DNA from: JBGASG01 sp046328035
GTDB lineage: Bacteria; Cyanobacteriota; Vampirovibrionia; Obscuribacterales; Obscuribacteraceae
Assembly (NCBI GenBank): GCA_046328035.1
Contig: JAXLXI010000001.1
Coordinates: forward strand, 558,001-622,000
Direction: 5' to 3'
DNA length: 64,000 nt
Shown here: one piece after another, positions 26,053 through 32,902 of the stretch
How the letters are laid out: each line of letters starts with the position of its first letter
Position numbering within the stretch: the stretch's first letter is position 1
Notes under the pieces: generated by a model
Seen by the model: the letters and a program-made list of their open reading frames with translations, nothing else
Told to the model about the DNA's origin: nothing
Databases searched by the model: none
Position numbers and translations under genes: made by a program

Positions 26053-26538
26053 CTATGGCGTCGGTGTTTCGTGACGGCGGCGGAATAGGATGACGCACCG
26101 ACCGACCGCAATCAGGAATGCAATCCCGAAAAGGGCGGTGCCTACCACGTCCGAGGCGGCGAAATGCGAGCCGTTCATCGAAACTTCCGTGGGGTCGGCT
26201 GGATTCACATAGACGGTCAATTGTTTGCCGGCGGCGTATTGATCTGCGGCCTGCAAATCGCTGATCCACTCCGATGTTTCAGTTGTTTTGAAGTCTTTGT
26301 CGCCAACCCTATATTGGTATTCGATGTCGGTCAGCAATTTGGGAACGCTCGCCTTCGACACCTTGGAAAAGCCGGTGCGTTGCTTCGTTGAGAGGATTGT
26401 CGCCTGTACAGCGGCGAAGCTGGACTTGTGAAGGTCTCTCAAATTGGCCATCGCCATGTTAACGGTGAACAGCAGCAGGAAGCCTGCCGCCACGGCAGTC
26501 ATTCGCATCTTCTGTTCATTAGTGAGTGGCCCTGACAT
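26053..26538 (-). CDS. DUF3592 membrane protein
   Basis: The 161-residue protein has hydrophobic helices near both ends (about 13-33 and 130-150) around a small beta-rich domain: VQATILSTKQRTG, DIEYQYRVGDKDFKTTE, and GKQLTVYVNPADPTEVSM. The last motif (vYvNPxxPxxs) is the hallmark of DUF3592. Family function is unknown. It precedes the lysozyme-like gene by 101 bp in the same direction. Confidence 0.8.
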   Translation of the reverse strand: MSGPLTNEQKMRMTAVAAGFLLLFTVNMAMANLRDLHKSSFAAVQATILSTKQRTGFSKVSKASVPKLLTDIEYQYRVGDKDFKTTETSEWISDLQAADQYAAGKQLTVYVNPADPTEVSMNGSHFAASDVVGTALFGIAFLIAVGRCVILFRRRHETPTP

Positions 26539-26599
26539 GTGCAGATACCGTCGGTGGTGCCGACAGCATCGAGCTGCTGATGCCGACCAGGAATGCTGT

Positions 26600-27031
26600 C
26601 TAGAACTTTATGCCCACGTAAAAGCCGATGGACTTGCCGCGGCGCGGATCGAGGTCTTCTTGTTGGGGCTGATACTGCGAAATCTGAACGCCGGCAGCGT
26701 CGCCTGGTTGTCGGTCCCCACGCCTTCCACGACCGCTTTGTCCGAAGGTGAGCCCGAATTCGGCGTTTCCGGCGGTTACTAGCGTGACCGCGCCCCGAGT
26801 CGTAGCGTCACCAAGCGCCGCCAGCTTGCCTTTCGGGAATTCATCGCGACTCGGCACCAGACTGGCAATCTCGGCGAGATTCTGCGTCTGTGCGTCGTCG
26901 TGCGACCAGCCTTCATCGCTGAATAGAATTGACGCGGTATGTGCTGTCTTGTTGCGCAGGGATTCCAGAGAGAACTTTTCAGGAATAACAGCTTCGTTTA
27001 GCTGTCTTTGAACTTCGATATCGTTGGCCAT
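26600..27031 (-). CDS. Small soluble protein of unknown function
   Basis: This 143-residue ORF has an amphipathic helical N-terminal third (VQRQLNEAVIPEKFSLESLRN) and a Gly/Arg/Gln-rich, probably disordered C-terminal third. There is no signal peptide. It lies between the DUF3592 gene and a 319-bp gap. No family is recognised. Confidence 0.55.
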   Translation of the reverse strand: MANDIEVQRQLNEAVIPEKFSLESLRNKTAHTASILFSDEGWSHDDAQTQNLAEIASLVPSRDEFPKGKLAALGDATTRGAVTLVTAGNAEFGLTFGQSGRGRRGDRQPGDAAGVQISQYQPQQEDLDPRRGKSIGFYVGIKF

Positions 27032-27350
27032 CAGTAACCCTCAGCCAGCCAGCCAAAAGCACTATAGTTGCGAACGCTTCGGCGCGCCATCGTGGGATTA
27101 CGACGCTCGCCGACTTTTAGAAAATGTCGACGAAAGGCGGCCTGTGCAACACCGGACGTCTGCGCTCGTCCTCGTGTTGATCGGTGTGGCCGCCCCGGCG
27201 TCCACCAGTTCAACCAATCACTGGTCAGCGGCTCTCACGCGACGCCCCCTCCACTCTCTCTGCGCCGTTGTGTACGTTTACACAGAGGCTAAAGCCCAGC
27301 CGTAATGGGTACAACCTAGATACGGTCAAGATTTCGTTAGAGGCGCACCC
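27032..27350. other. 319-bp intergenic stretch with one palindrome
   Basis: I see no convincing gene here. The only structure is TGTGTACGTTTACACA at 27269-27284, a 6-bp inverted repeat around a 4-bp centre, 67 bp before the zinc-knuckle ORF. It could be a regulator binding site for that gene. Confidence 0.4.
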
Positions 27351-27545
27351 ATGCTGTGTTCCGTTTGCTCCAATGCTGATCATGAGGCTCGCAACTGCAT
27401 AAAAGCGGTGAAGGAGTACAGCATCGGTCCATACCACACGACCGCCGAAATACCGAAGTTGTTCGCGGCGCAGGGGCGGTCGGAAGCCACCGCCATGGCA
27501 GCTTTGCGAGACCGCATCGCAAATTTGAAAAACCAAGAACAGTAG
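27351..27545 (+). CDS. Microprotein with CCHC zinc-knuckle motif
   Basis: The 64-residue ORF starts at an ATG about nine bases after AGAGG. Residues 3-16 read CSVCSNADHEARNC, exactly the C-x2-C-x4-H-x4-C spacing of CCHC zinc knuckles, and HEARNC resembles the HxxRxC of nucleic-acid-binding knuckles. The usual Gly after the second Cys and before the His are Ser and Asp here. The rest is a short helical tail (AMAALRDRIANLKNQ). Such knuckles bind single-stranded RNA or DNA in eukaryotic and retroviral proteins and are rare in bacteria. The function is inferred from the motif alone. Confidence 0.6.
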   Translation: MLCSVCSNADHEARNCIKAVKEYSIGPYHTTAEIPKLFAAQGRSEATAMAALRDRIANLKNQEQ

Positions 27546-27651
27546 TTTTCCGGTGTCGTCTGTCGCCGGGCGCGCCTAAACTGTGTCATAGCGCACGAAG
27601 GTGACAGCGCCGAGTGCAAGAGCGCCGTGACGTGAGGAGCCAGTGCCAGTG

Positions 27652-28677
27652 ATGTCGCAAAACGCTGCTCGGGTAACGCAATCGCATCATCTGCAGTCGG
27701 TGAGCGGCTTTGCCATGGCGTTCATGGTCTGCGCCATCATCGGGTTTGTGGGGACGATGTCCTCGGTCTATATCGGGGCAATCGGACTTGAGGGCAAAGA
27801 CCAGTTCATAATCCTGCGCGGCGACGAACAGGTCTACGCGCGCATGGAGCAGGCTCCGGCAATCTGGGAGCGCATGACGCCCGAAGATAAGGCGATGACA
27901 CCGAAACAGCGTCTGGAAACTGACAGAGTCAATCTCATGCCGATGCTGTTCGATGCTGCCGTGCAGTTCGGCTTGTTGGGACTTGCCGGCTACGCGGTTT
28001 TCTTCTTTGCGCGCAAACGTTTCGTGAAATCAACAGACCAGGCGCCTCGCATAACGGCCAGCCTGGCGATCGCCGGCGCACTGCTGGCGGTGTCAGTTTC
28101 TTCCCCTGTCGCGCATGCTCAATCGGCGTCGCATGCTCAATCGGCGTCACAATCTCAATCGGCGTCGCAATCGAATGTGGGCGGTATCACCTGCGACACC
28201 CCTGACGATGATGTGAACTCGCTGCCACCGCAAGCCGCGAGCAAAGACGTGTCTGCTGCGAAGAAGAATCTTTGGAAGGGAACCGTGCGCACCGGCGGTC
28301 TCGCCAACAAGTCGAAGCGCACCAACGACGCGAAAGCGCTTCTCAGCCAACCGGAAGCGCTCGACTTCATCAAGAAGGTACACAAGAACATCTCCGGTAA
28401 CTGGCATCCAGTCAAGGGCAGCCAACCTGTCGAGATCGCATTCAAAATCGCTCCGGATGGCAGTCTGGTCTATGCACGGATGGAGAAGTCCTCCGGTATC
28501 GATGCCTGTGACAAAGCAGCTATGGATGCAATGCACAACGCGGCGCCGTTCCCTCCGATTCCGCAGGGTGTGGAGATGTTCGACTCGTTCGTTTTTGGTT
28601 TCGACAAGAACAAAGCCGACCACGACGGGCACGGGTTGACCACGATGCGCGGAAAGTTTGCGCCGCCTCAAGATTAG
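27652..28677 (+). CDS. Membrane protein with C-terminal TonB/TolA-like domain
   Basis: GAGGAG at 27634-27639 precedes in-frame GTG codons at 27643 and 27649 and an ATG at 27652; the ATG is chosen. Hydrophobic helices lie at about residues 18-40 and 100-120, with a third at about 137-155. A short Ala/Gln/Ser repeat (three copies of an 18-bp unit near 28110-28165) leads to a TonB-C-like module at about 235-325: FIKKVHKNISGNWHP, VEIAFKIAPDGSLVYARMEKSSG, DKAAMDAMHNAAPFPPIP. Such modules contact outer-membrane or periplasmic partners. No ExbB/ExbD is nearby, so an energy-transducing role is not supported. Confidence 0.75.
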   Translation: MSQNAARVTQSHHLQSVSGFAMAFMVCAIIGFVGTMSSVYIGAIGLEGKDQFIILRGDEQVYARMEQAPAIWERMTPEDKAMTPKQRLETDRVNLMPMLFDAAVQFGLLGLAGYAVFFFARKRFVKSTDQAPRITASLAIAGALLAVSVSSPVAHAQSASHAQSASQSQSASQSNVGGITCDTPDDDVNSLPPQAASKDVSAAKKNLWKGTVRTGGLANKSKRTNDAKALLSQPEALDFIKKVHKNISGNWHPVKGSQPVEIAFKIAPDGSLVYARMEKSSGIDACDKAAMDAMHNAAPFPPIPQGVEMFDSFVFGFDKNKADHDGHGLTTMRGKFAPPQD

Positions 28678-28886
28678 TTAGCTCTCTCGATGGTCGATCC
28701 GTCGACGGCAACCTGTTTGCCGTTGCTGTCGGTGATGCTGTTCAGTTGCCCGCTTGCGTCAGAGTGCGGCGTGTAGCGCGGATTGTGCAAATGCCATTTC
28801 GCAGCCGTTGGTTTCCAGGGATGCCATAAGTGGTTCTTGCCGGATTGGGAGTGCGCTGGTAAAAGGCGGCAACGCTGATGCGTCAC
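28674..28886 (-). pseudogene. Remnant of a YD-like PDG-repeat gene
   Basis: The C-terminal half of this frame (HNPRYTPHSDASGQLNSIT, then NGKQVAVDGST) aligns with the intact protein at 30172-31041 (NNPDYKQHYGPNGQLESVT, then DGKPV). The N-terminal half is unlike any of these proteins and no longer open frame continues it, so it looks like a 3' or internal fragment left by deletion. A genuine 70-residue gene is less likely. Confidence 0.45.
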
Positions 28887-28907
28887 CGCCTTGACTGTTT
28901 CGAGATG

Positions 28908-29102
28908 TTAGCCCATCTTGATCTTTAATGGTGGCACGATATGTCCCGGCGGACTGACACTATAAACCACTGCCGGCGTCTCGCGATGCGGGGGATCAGG
29001 AATGTGATCGTGTCGTCGTGCGCGGTCATAGGCATCATCGTGCAACCTCGACGGAGTGTGGTCGCGTGGGTGGTTGATGGGGCCGGATTCGCCATTGTCC
29101 AT
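28908..29102 (-). CDS. Short His/Asp/Arg-rich protein
   Basis: The ATG at 29102 is preceded by AAGGAG (29117-29112) with a 9-base spacer, which is one of the best ribosome sites in the window. It encodes 64 polar residues rich in His, Asp, Arg and Pro (for example RDHTPSRLHDDAYDRARRHD) with no membrane segment. It could bind metal through its His residues, but that is a guess. The upstream side is the 18-bp GC-rich tandem repeat at 29171-29256. Confidence 0.5.
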   Translation of the reverse strand: MDNGESGPINHPRDHTPSRLHDDAYDRARRHDHIPDPPHRETPAVVYSVSPPGHIVPPLKIKMG

Positions 29103-29170
29103 GTTTGATCTCTCCTTGGGGATTGATGTGTATTGGTGCGTACGCACGCGGTGGGGCGTGCGTCGTCGCG

Positions 29171-29256
29171 TTGGGGCTGCGGGAGGACTTGGGGCTGCGG
29201 GAGGACAGGGGGCTGCGGGAGGGCTGCGGGAGGACAGGGGGCTGCGGGAGGACTTG
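29171..29256. repeat. 18-bp GC-rich tandem repeat
   Basis: Units of the form GGGGCTGCGGGAGGACNN recur about four to five times, one copy shortened. The array lies in the 262-bp gap between the divergent short gene at 28908-29102 and the DJ-1-like gene at 29365. Readings in either strand give low-complexity peptides with no start or ribosome site, so it is taken as non-coding. Copy number may vary. Confidence 0.75.
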
Positions 29257-29364
29257 GATTTGCCAAGAACCATGCGAACAGAGTAGGACACGCTAACCGA
29301 ACATTTCCGGAGCAACTTGTGTATATTTTGTGAGAAGCGAAGTATCGGCAGAGGACTTGAACTT

Positions 29365-30171
29365 ATGTACAAACGAAATGCCTGGACGTGGAATTGGTGC
29401 GCGGCACTTATGATTCTTGTGCTCGGCATGTTTCTTCCGCCGGCACAAGGTGGTGTGGGTCCGCGGTTCAAGATCCTTTTCGTCGTAACCAGCCACGACA
29501 AGATGGGCAACACAGGCAAACCGACCGGGCTGTGGTTGCCGGAACTGACGCATCCTTATTATGGAGTGACGACTGCCGCCGAAGGGCACAGCGGTTTTGA
29601 CGTGGTGTTCGCCAGCCCAAAAGGTGGTAAGGCACCCATCGATCCGCGCAGCATTGATCTAAAAGATCCGGACAACAAACGCTTTATGGAAAGCGTCGAG
29701 ACGAAGAAGGCGATCGAAAACACCATTCCGCTGTCCAAGATCAATCCAAAAGACTACATGGGTGTTCTGTTTGTCGGTGGTCACGGACCGATGTGGGATC
29801 TGCCCGACGATGCTGACGCGCAGAAGATCATTCGAGTGTTGTACGAGCAGAAGTGTCCGGTGGCAGCCGTATGCCATGGACCTGCAGCGCTCGTGAACGT
29901 CAAACTCAGCAACGGCAGATATCTGGTGGCAGGCAAGAAACTAACTGCCTTTTCGAATGCTGAGGAAATTAAGGGCGGCTACGAAAAAGTGGTGCCGTTT
30001 ATGCTGGAGACGAAACTCAAAGAGCGCGGCGCCGTGTTCGAGGCGGCACCACCACAGAAACCAAAAGTCGTGGACGCCGGGCTGCTACTGACTGGACAGA
30101 ACCCTGCTTCGGCGCGCGAGCTGGGAGTTCTGTTGAGGAACACCGCGGACCTGCCTAACGACGCGCGTTAG
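29365..30171 (+). CDS. Exported DJ-1/PfpI (Hsp31-like) protein
   Basis: The start is the ATG at 29365, nine bases after AGAGGA; it gives a signal peptide (residues 1-28, cleavage after AQG). The DJ-1/PfpI fold follows: ILFVVTSHDKMG, a conserved Glu in LPELTHPYY (E60), GVLFVGGHGPMWDLPDD, and the nucleophile elbow AAVCHGPAAL (Cys at about 169 with adjacent His). This matches the Hsp31/YajL-type subgroup that act as glyoxalase III, deglycase or chaperone; most are cytosolic, so an exported one is less common. The stop codon abuts the stop of the opposing YD-like gene. Confidence 0.85.
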   Translation: MYKRNAWTWNWCAALMILVLGMFLPPAQGGVGPRFKILFVVTSHDKMGNTGKPTGLWLPELTHPYYGVTTAAEGHSGFDVVFASPKGGKAPIDPRSIDLKDPDNKRFMESVETKKAIENTIPLSKINPKDYMGVLFVGGHGPMWDLPDDADAQKIIRVLYEQKCPVAAVCHGPAALVNVKLSNGRYLVAGKKLTAFSNAEEIKGGYEKVVPFMLETKLKERGAVFEAAPPQKPKVVDAGLLLTGQNPASARELGVLLRNTADLPNDAR

Positions 30172-31041
30172 TCACTTCTTCTTCACCGTGATGATGCGTC
30201 CGTCGATGGTTTCTGTCATGCGCTCGCCGTATGGATTGTCGTAACTGATGTTGCCGTTCTTGTCCACACGCATGTTGGCGTCTCTGTAAAAGTACTGGTT
30301 TCCGTGCACACCAGTGTGATACCAGGTCTTACCACCGTCTGTGGTGCTCCAACGTGAACCGTCGCCATTGATGATTTCTCGTGGATTGCCTTTGGCATCG
30401 AAGTTGACGGTGCGAATGGGATTGCCGTCTCTGTCGACAACCGTCATGGTGCGCCCGTCCGCACTTCTTTCTACTGTCGCGTCCTTGCTGCGCTCGGCCC
30501 AGTCGTCGCGTGAATGCGGGCTCTTAATGACAGCGCCGTCCACTGCGATTGTCACGCGCGCGTCTTCCCCGGTCGGGTGATCGAAGGTGATGTTGCCGCG
30601 CTTATCCACGCTCAGATTGCGAAACTCGAAGGGAAATACTTCGCCGTCGGCAGCGATGCGGAAATAGGTTTTCCCGCCGTCTTTGCTGACGAAATGACTG
30701 CCGTCCGGCATGCCGATGTTCATTGGTTTGCCGTTCTGATAGTCGCTGAACGTCATGACTGGCTTGCCATCAGGACCGGTGACGCTCTCGAGTTGACCAT
30801 TCGGTCCGTAGTGCTGTTTGTAATCAGGATTATTGAGATGCTGGTCTGCCGTGTCGGTCGGACCGGTGTCCTGTTTTTCCGGCGCAGATATCTGGGGCAG
30901 TTTGGATTGCTTGTATTCAAGCATCATTGAAGCCAGGAAATCCTGGATGCCACCATTGCTTGGTGTTTTGCCTTCAGATGCATCGGCAATGTGAAGATCT
31001 TCGACCCGGCGCGCTGGATGCGCTTCTGCTTCTGGAGCCAT
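30172..31041 (-). CDS. YD-like PDG/GN-repeat protein without signal peptide
   Basis: The ATG at 31041, preceded by GGGGAGGG, gives 289 residues; the frame upstream is not coding in character. A disordered N-terminal 70 residues leads to repeated beta-hairpin units of the YD/Rhs style: GPNGQLESVTGPDGKPV, NLSVDKRGNITFDHPTG, VDRDGNPIRTVNFDAKGN, NMRVDKNGNISYDNPYG. Unlike true Rhs proteins it is short and has no toxin tip. It has no Sec signal. Its relatives in this window are at 28674 (remnant), 32903, 37146 and 47923. Confidence 0.75.
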   Translation of the reverse strand: MAPEAEAHPARRVEDLHIADASEGKTPSNGGIQDFLASMMLEYKQSKLPQISAPEKQDTGPTDTADQHLNNPDYKQHYGPNGQLESVTGPDGKPVMTFSDYQNGKPMNIGMPDGSHFVSKDGGKTYFRIAADGEVFPFEFRNLSVDKRGNITFDHPTGEDARVTIAVDGAVIKSPHSRDDWAERSKDATVERSADGRTMTVVDRDGNPIRTVNFDAKGNPREIINGDGSRWSTTDGGKTWYHTGVHGNQYFYRDANMRVDKNGNISYDNPYGERMTETIDGRIITVKKK

Positions 31042-31192
31042 GGTAATGCCCTCCCCGTGCGTGATTCGCTCGGTGAAAGTGAAAACTAATAAGGGGGATG
31101 CCACCATTCTAGTGATGCCGGCGAATGGTGGCAGTACGCAATTGCGCACGTCTTGTGAACCGAAGACTCGTAGCGCACTACATATGTAGAGC

Positions 31193-31534
31193 CTAGCGAA
31201 TCAGACGCGTGGCAATCAGTCCGGCAAATCGTGTTTTGCCGTTGTACCACCAGCCCAGGTGATTGTGGCATTGCTTGCAGATTGCAAATGTCCAGGCGTG
31301 CCCGGCAAACCAACTGGCTTCAGTCGTGGGCTCGCCGGTTTCGGCGGCGCCGGGAGCATCGCTGTAACACAGCACATGAAAGGAATAACCAGCCGGATTG
31401 CGAAATGTGTGTTCGTGCGGCGGAATGGCGAAGGTCGGGTCGGTAACTTCGAAATTGCAGGTGCGGCAGCGGACGCTCTCTTGTTCTTCGACGTCCTGCT
31501 TTTCTTCAAGCTCAACCGAGACGTTTTTGCTCAT
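31193..31534 (-). CDS. Bacterial CULT-domain protein (cereblon ligand-binding fold)
   Basis: The 113-residue protein consists of a charged N-terminal 20 residues and one CULT domain. Zinc ligands are C23 and C26 (CRTC) with C86 and C89 (CKQC). The aromatic cage is W75, W81, W95 and Y97. In human cereblon the equivalents are W380, W386, W400 and F402, with zinc Cys at 391 and 394: the spacings are identical, and SWFxGxAWT and HxGWxx are shared. Free-standing bacterial members (such as the Magnetospirillum one) bind thalidomide-type glutarimides and uracil-like ligands in vitro; the natural ligand and role are unknown. It is cytosolic by sequence and stands alone on its strand between unrelated genes. 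Confidence 0.92.
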   Translation of the reverse strand: MSKNVSVELEEKQDVEEQESVRCRTCNFEVTDPTFAIPPHEHTFRNPAGYSFHVLCYSDAPGAAETGEPTTEASWFAGHAWTFAICKQCHNHLGWWYNGKTRFAGLIATRLIR

Positions 31535-31619
31535 TAATCTAGATTAGCTCATCGGTTGCGCCTCGGTCGCAATTGCGCTCTAATTTATGAGATACGTTGG
31601 TCCAGTAGAGAGTGAAATC

Positions 31620-32288
31620 ATGAAATCAGTTCAAATTGCCTGCCTGGCGGCGGTTCTGGCTGTTGGGTTCGTTGCTCAGGCTCTGGCGGCTTCGGCGCAA
31701 GGCATCCTCAACCAAAGCGGGGACCAGCTTCTCAAGGATTTTAATGTAGACCCGAACCAGCTGCCGCCGCAGTACGCGCAGTCGGCGCCGGCTCCGGCGA
31801 CCGGGACGCCTCAAAGCTACCCGGCGCCAGCCCAGTCTCAATTTCTGCCAACCCAGCCCGGCGGCGGCGGAGCCAAATCGACTCTGCTGCGCGTGCTTTC
31901 GGGCGCCATTCCGAAGGTTGACGTGGATAATGCAGGCGGGGTGAGGGTTAAGGCGCCATTCGTCAACGTGAATGTCGGAAACGGGCAACACGACGTCCGA
32001 GTAAGTGCTCCCTTCGTGAATTACAACACCGGACAGGGCGCCAACGTGCATGTTCCGGGCATTCTCAACGTAAATCCGCAATATGCCGCTCCGCAGGGCG
32101 TTCCATACACTGCTCCCCAGGGCACGCCGTATGCCCCGGGTTCGCTATACGCCGCCCCGCAAGGTATCCCCTACACCGCACCGCAATCCTCGCAACTAAC
32201 AGCACCGCAGATGGTGCCCGACGGGGCTGCATCCCAAATGCCTCGCATCCCGCAAGTACTCCCCAGCGCCTCTTTCGGTGCCAAATAA
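31620..32288 (+). CDS. Secreted Pro/Gln/Ala-rich protein
   Basis: The ATG at 31620 starts a clear signal peptide (cleavage after ALA, about residue 23). A linker rich in Pro, Gln and Ala leads to a central beta-rich segment with two related halves, VRVKAPFVNVNVGN and VRVSAPFVNYNTG (about residues 105-145). The C-terminal 70 residues are APQGxPYTAPQ repeats. It is probably a surface or periplasmic structural protein. A strong hairpin at 32290-32317 closes the unit. Confidence 0.7.
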   Translation: MKSVQIACLAAVLAVGFVAQALAASAQGILNQSGDQLLKDFNVDPNQLPPQYAQSAPAPATGTPQSYPAPAQSQFLPTQPGGGGAKSTLLRVLSGAIPKVDVDNAGGVRVKAPFVNVNVGNGQHDVRVSAPFVNYNTGQGANVHVPGILNVNPQYAAPQGVPYTAPQGTPYAPGSLYAAPQGIPYTAPQSSQLTAPQMVPDGAASQMPRIPQVLPSASFGAK

Positions 32289-32289
32289 A

Positions 32290-32317
32290 GTGGTCAGCCA
32301 ATTTGATGGCTGACCAC
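32290..32317. terminator. Bidirectional hairpin between convergent genes
   Basis: GTGGTCAGCCA and TGGCTGACCAC form a perfect 11-bp stem with a 6-nt loop, placed two bases after the plus-strand stop and 28 bases after the minus-strand one. Reading on the minus strand the stem is followed by CTTTATTTGG, a modest T-rich tract; on the plus strand none is seen. Confidence 0.75.
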
Positions 32318-32345
32318 AGTGGTTAGTTGGTGAATGCACCAGGTG

Positions 32346-32741
32346 TTAGCGCCAGTGGCGGTTGCCGTAGAAACCAACCCGGCGTCTCTCGAAGTCATTG
32401 AGGTCACGAGTGATGTCGCTGTTTAATTGAGCGATCATCGACTGCAATTTTTGTCTTTCTTTGAAGCTCAGTCTGTTGCCGGACATCCGCATGCGAGCTT
32501 CGATTTGATTGATTTGCGCCAGTTTGCTTTGCAGACGAGCAGCTTCGCTGCTGTTCAACCGACCACTCTGTACGCCGCGATTGATGCGGGTTTGCATTTG
32601 CGCCTGCTGGCTATTTATGGTGTTGCCGCCGTATCCGAATTGCGGATTGCCACCATGTCCAAATTGATATTGAGCATTGGCGGGCGTAGCAGCCATAAGT
32701 GTCACCAGTCCAACCAGTGCGAATGCAGCAAAGCGTCTCAT
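32346..32741 (-). CDS. Small secreted helical protein
   Basis: AGGAGG six bases before the ATG at 32741 and a clear signal peptide (residues 1-23, ANA) support this 131-residue gene. A Gly/Phe/Tyr-rich stretch (FGHGGNPQFGYGGN) precedes two helices with RINRGVQSGRLNSSEAARL and LSFKERQKLQSMIAQLN. The first helix pair shares the RxxxGVxSGxLxxxxAxxL pattern of the protein at 24703-25332. It is probably periplasmic. Confidence 0.75.
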   Translation of the reverse strand: MRRFAAFALVGLVTLMAATPANAQYQFGHGGNPQFGYGGNTINSQQAQMQTRINRGVQSGRLNSSEAARLQSKLAQINQIEARMRMSGNRLSFKERQKLQSMIAQLNSDITRDLNDFERRRVGFYGNRHWR

Positions 32742-32902
32742 AATAACCTCCTGGCAAAGGTGTTTGCGTCACGTACACCAACCGACGCCGGTCCCCCCGG
32801 CATGTTCCTCGGTCAGGAAATTGTCACGTTAATTGCACGCCCTGCCTACCATAATTAGGTTACCCCCATCGCAGTTACTATTTAGCGCTTCCTCTTCTCT
32901 GC

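Noticed and set aside
25952..26269. Upstream extension of the lysozyme-like protein
   Set aside because: It overlaps the DUF3592 gene in another frame and is Arg-rich shadow sequence; GAGGAG precedes the ATG at 25951.
28908..29519. Longer 203-residue minus-strand frame including the 18-bp repeats
   Set aside because: The repeat part reads as Pro/Ala/Ser low complexity and the frame runs antisense into the DJ-1 gene; the strong ribosome site supports the short start at 29102.
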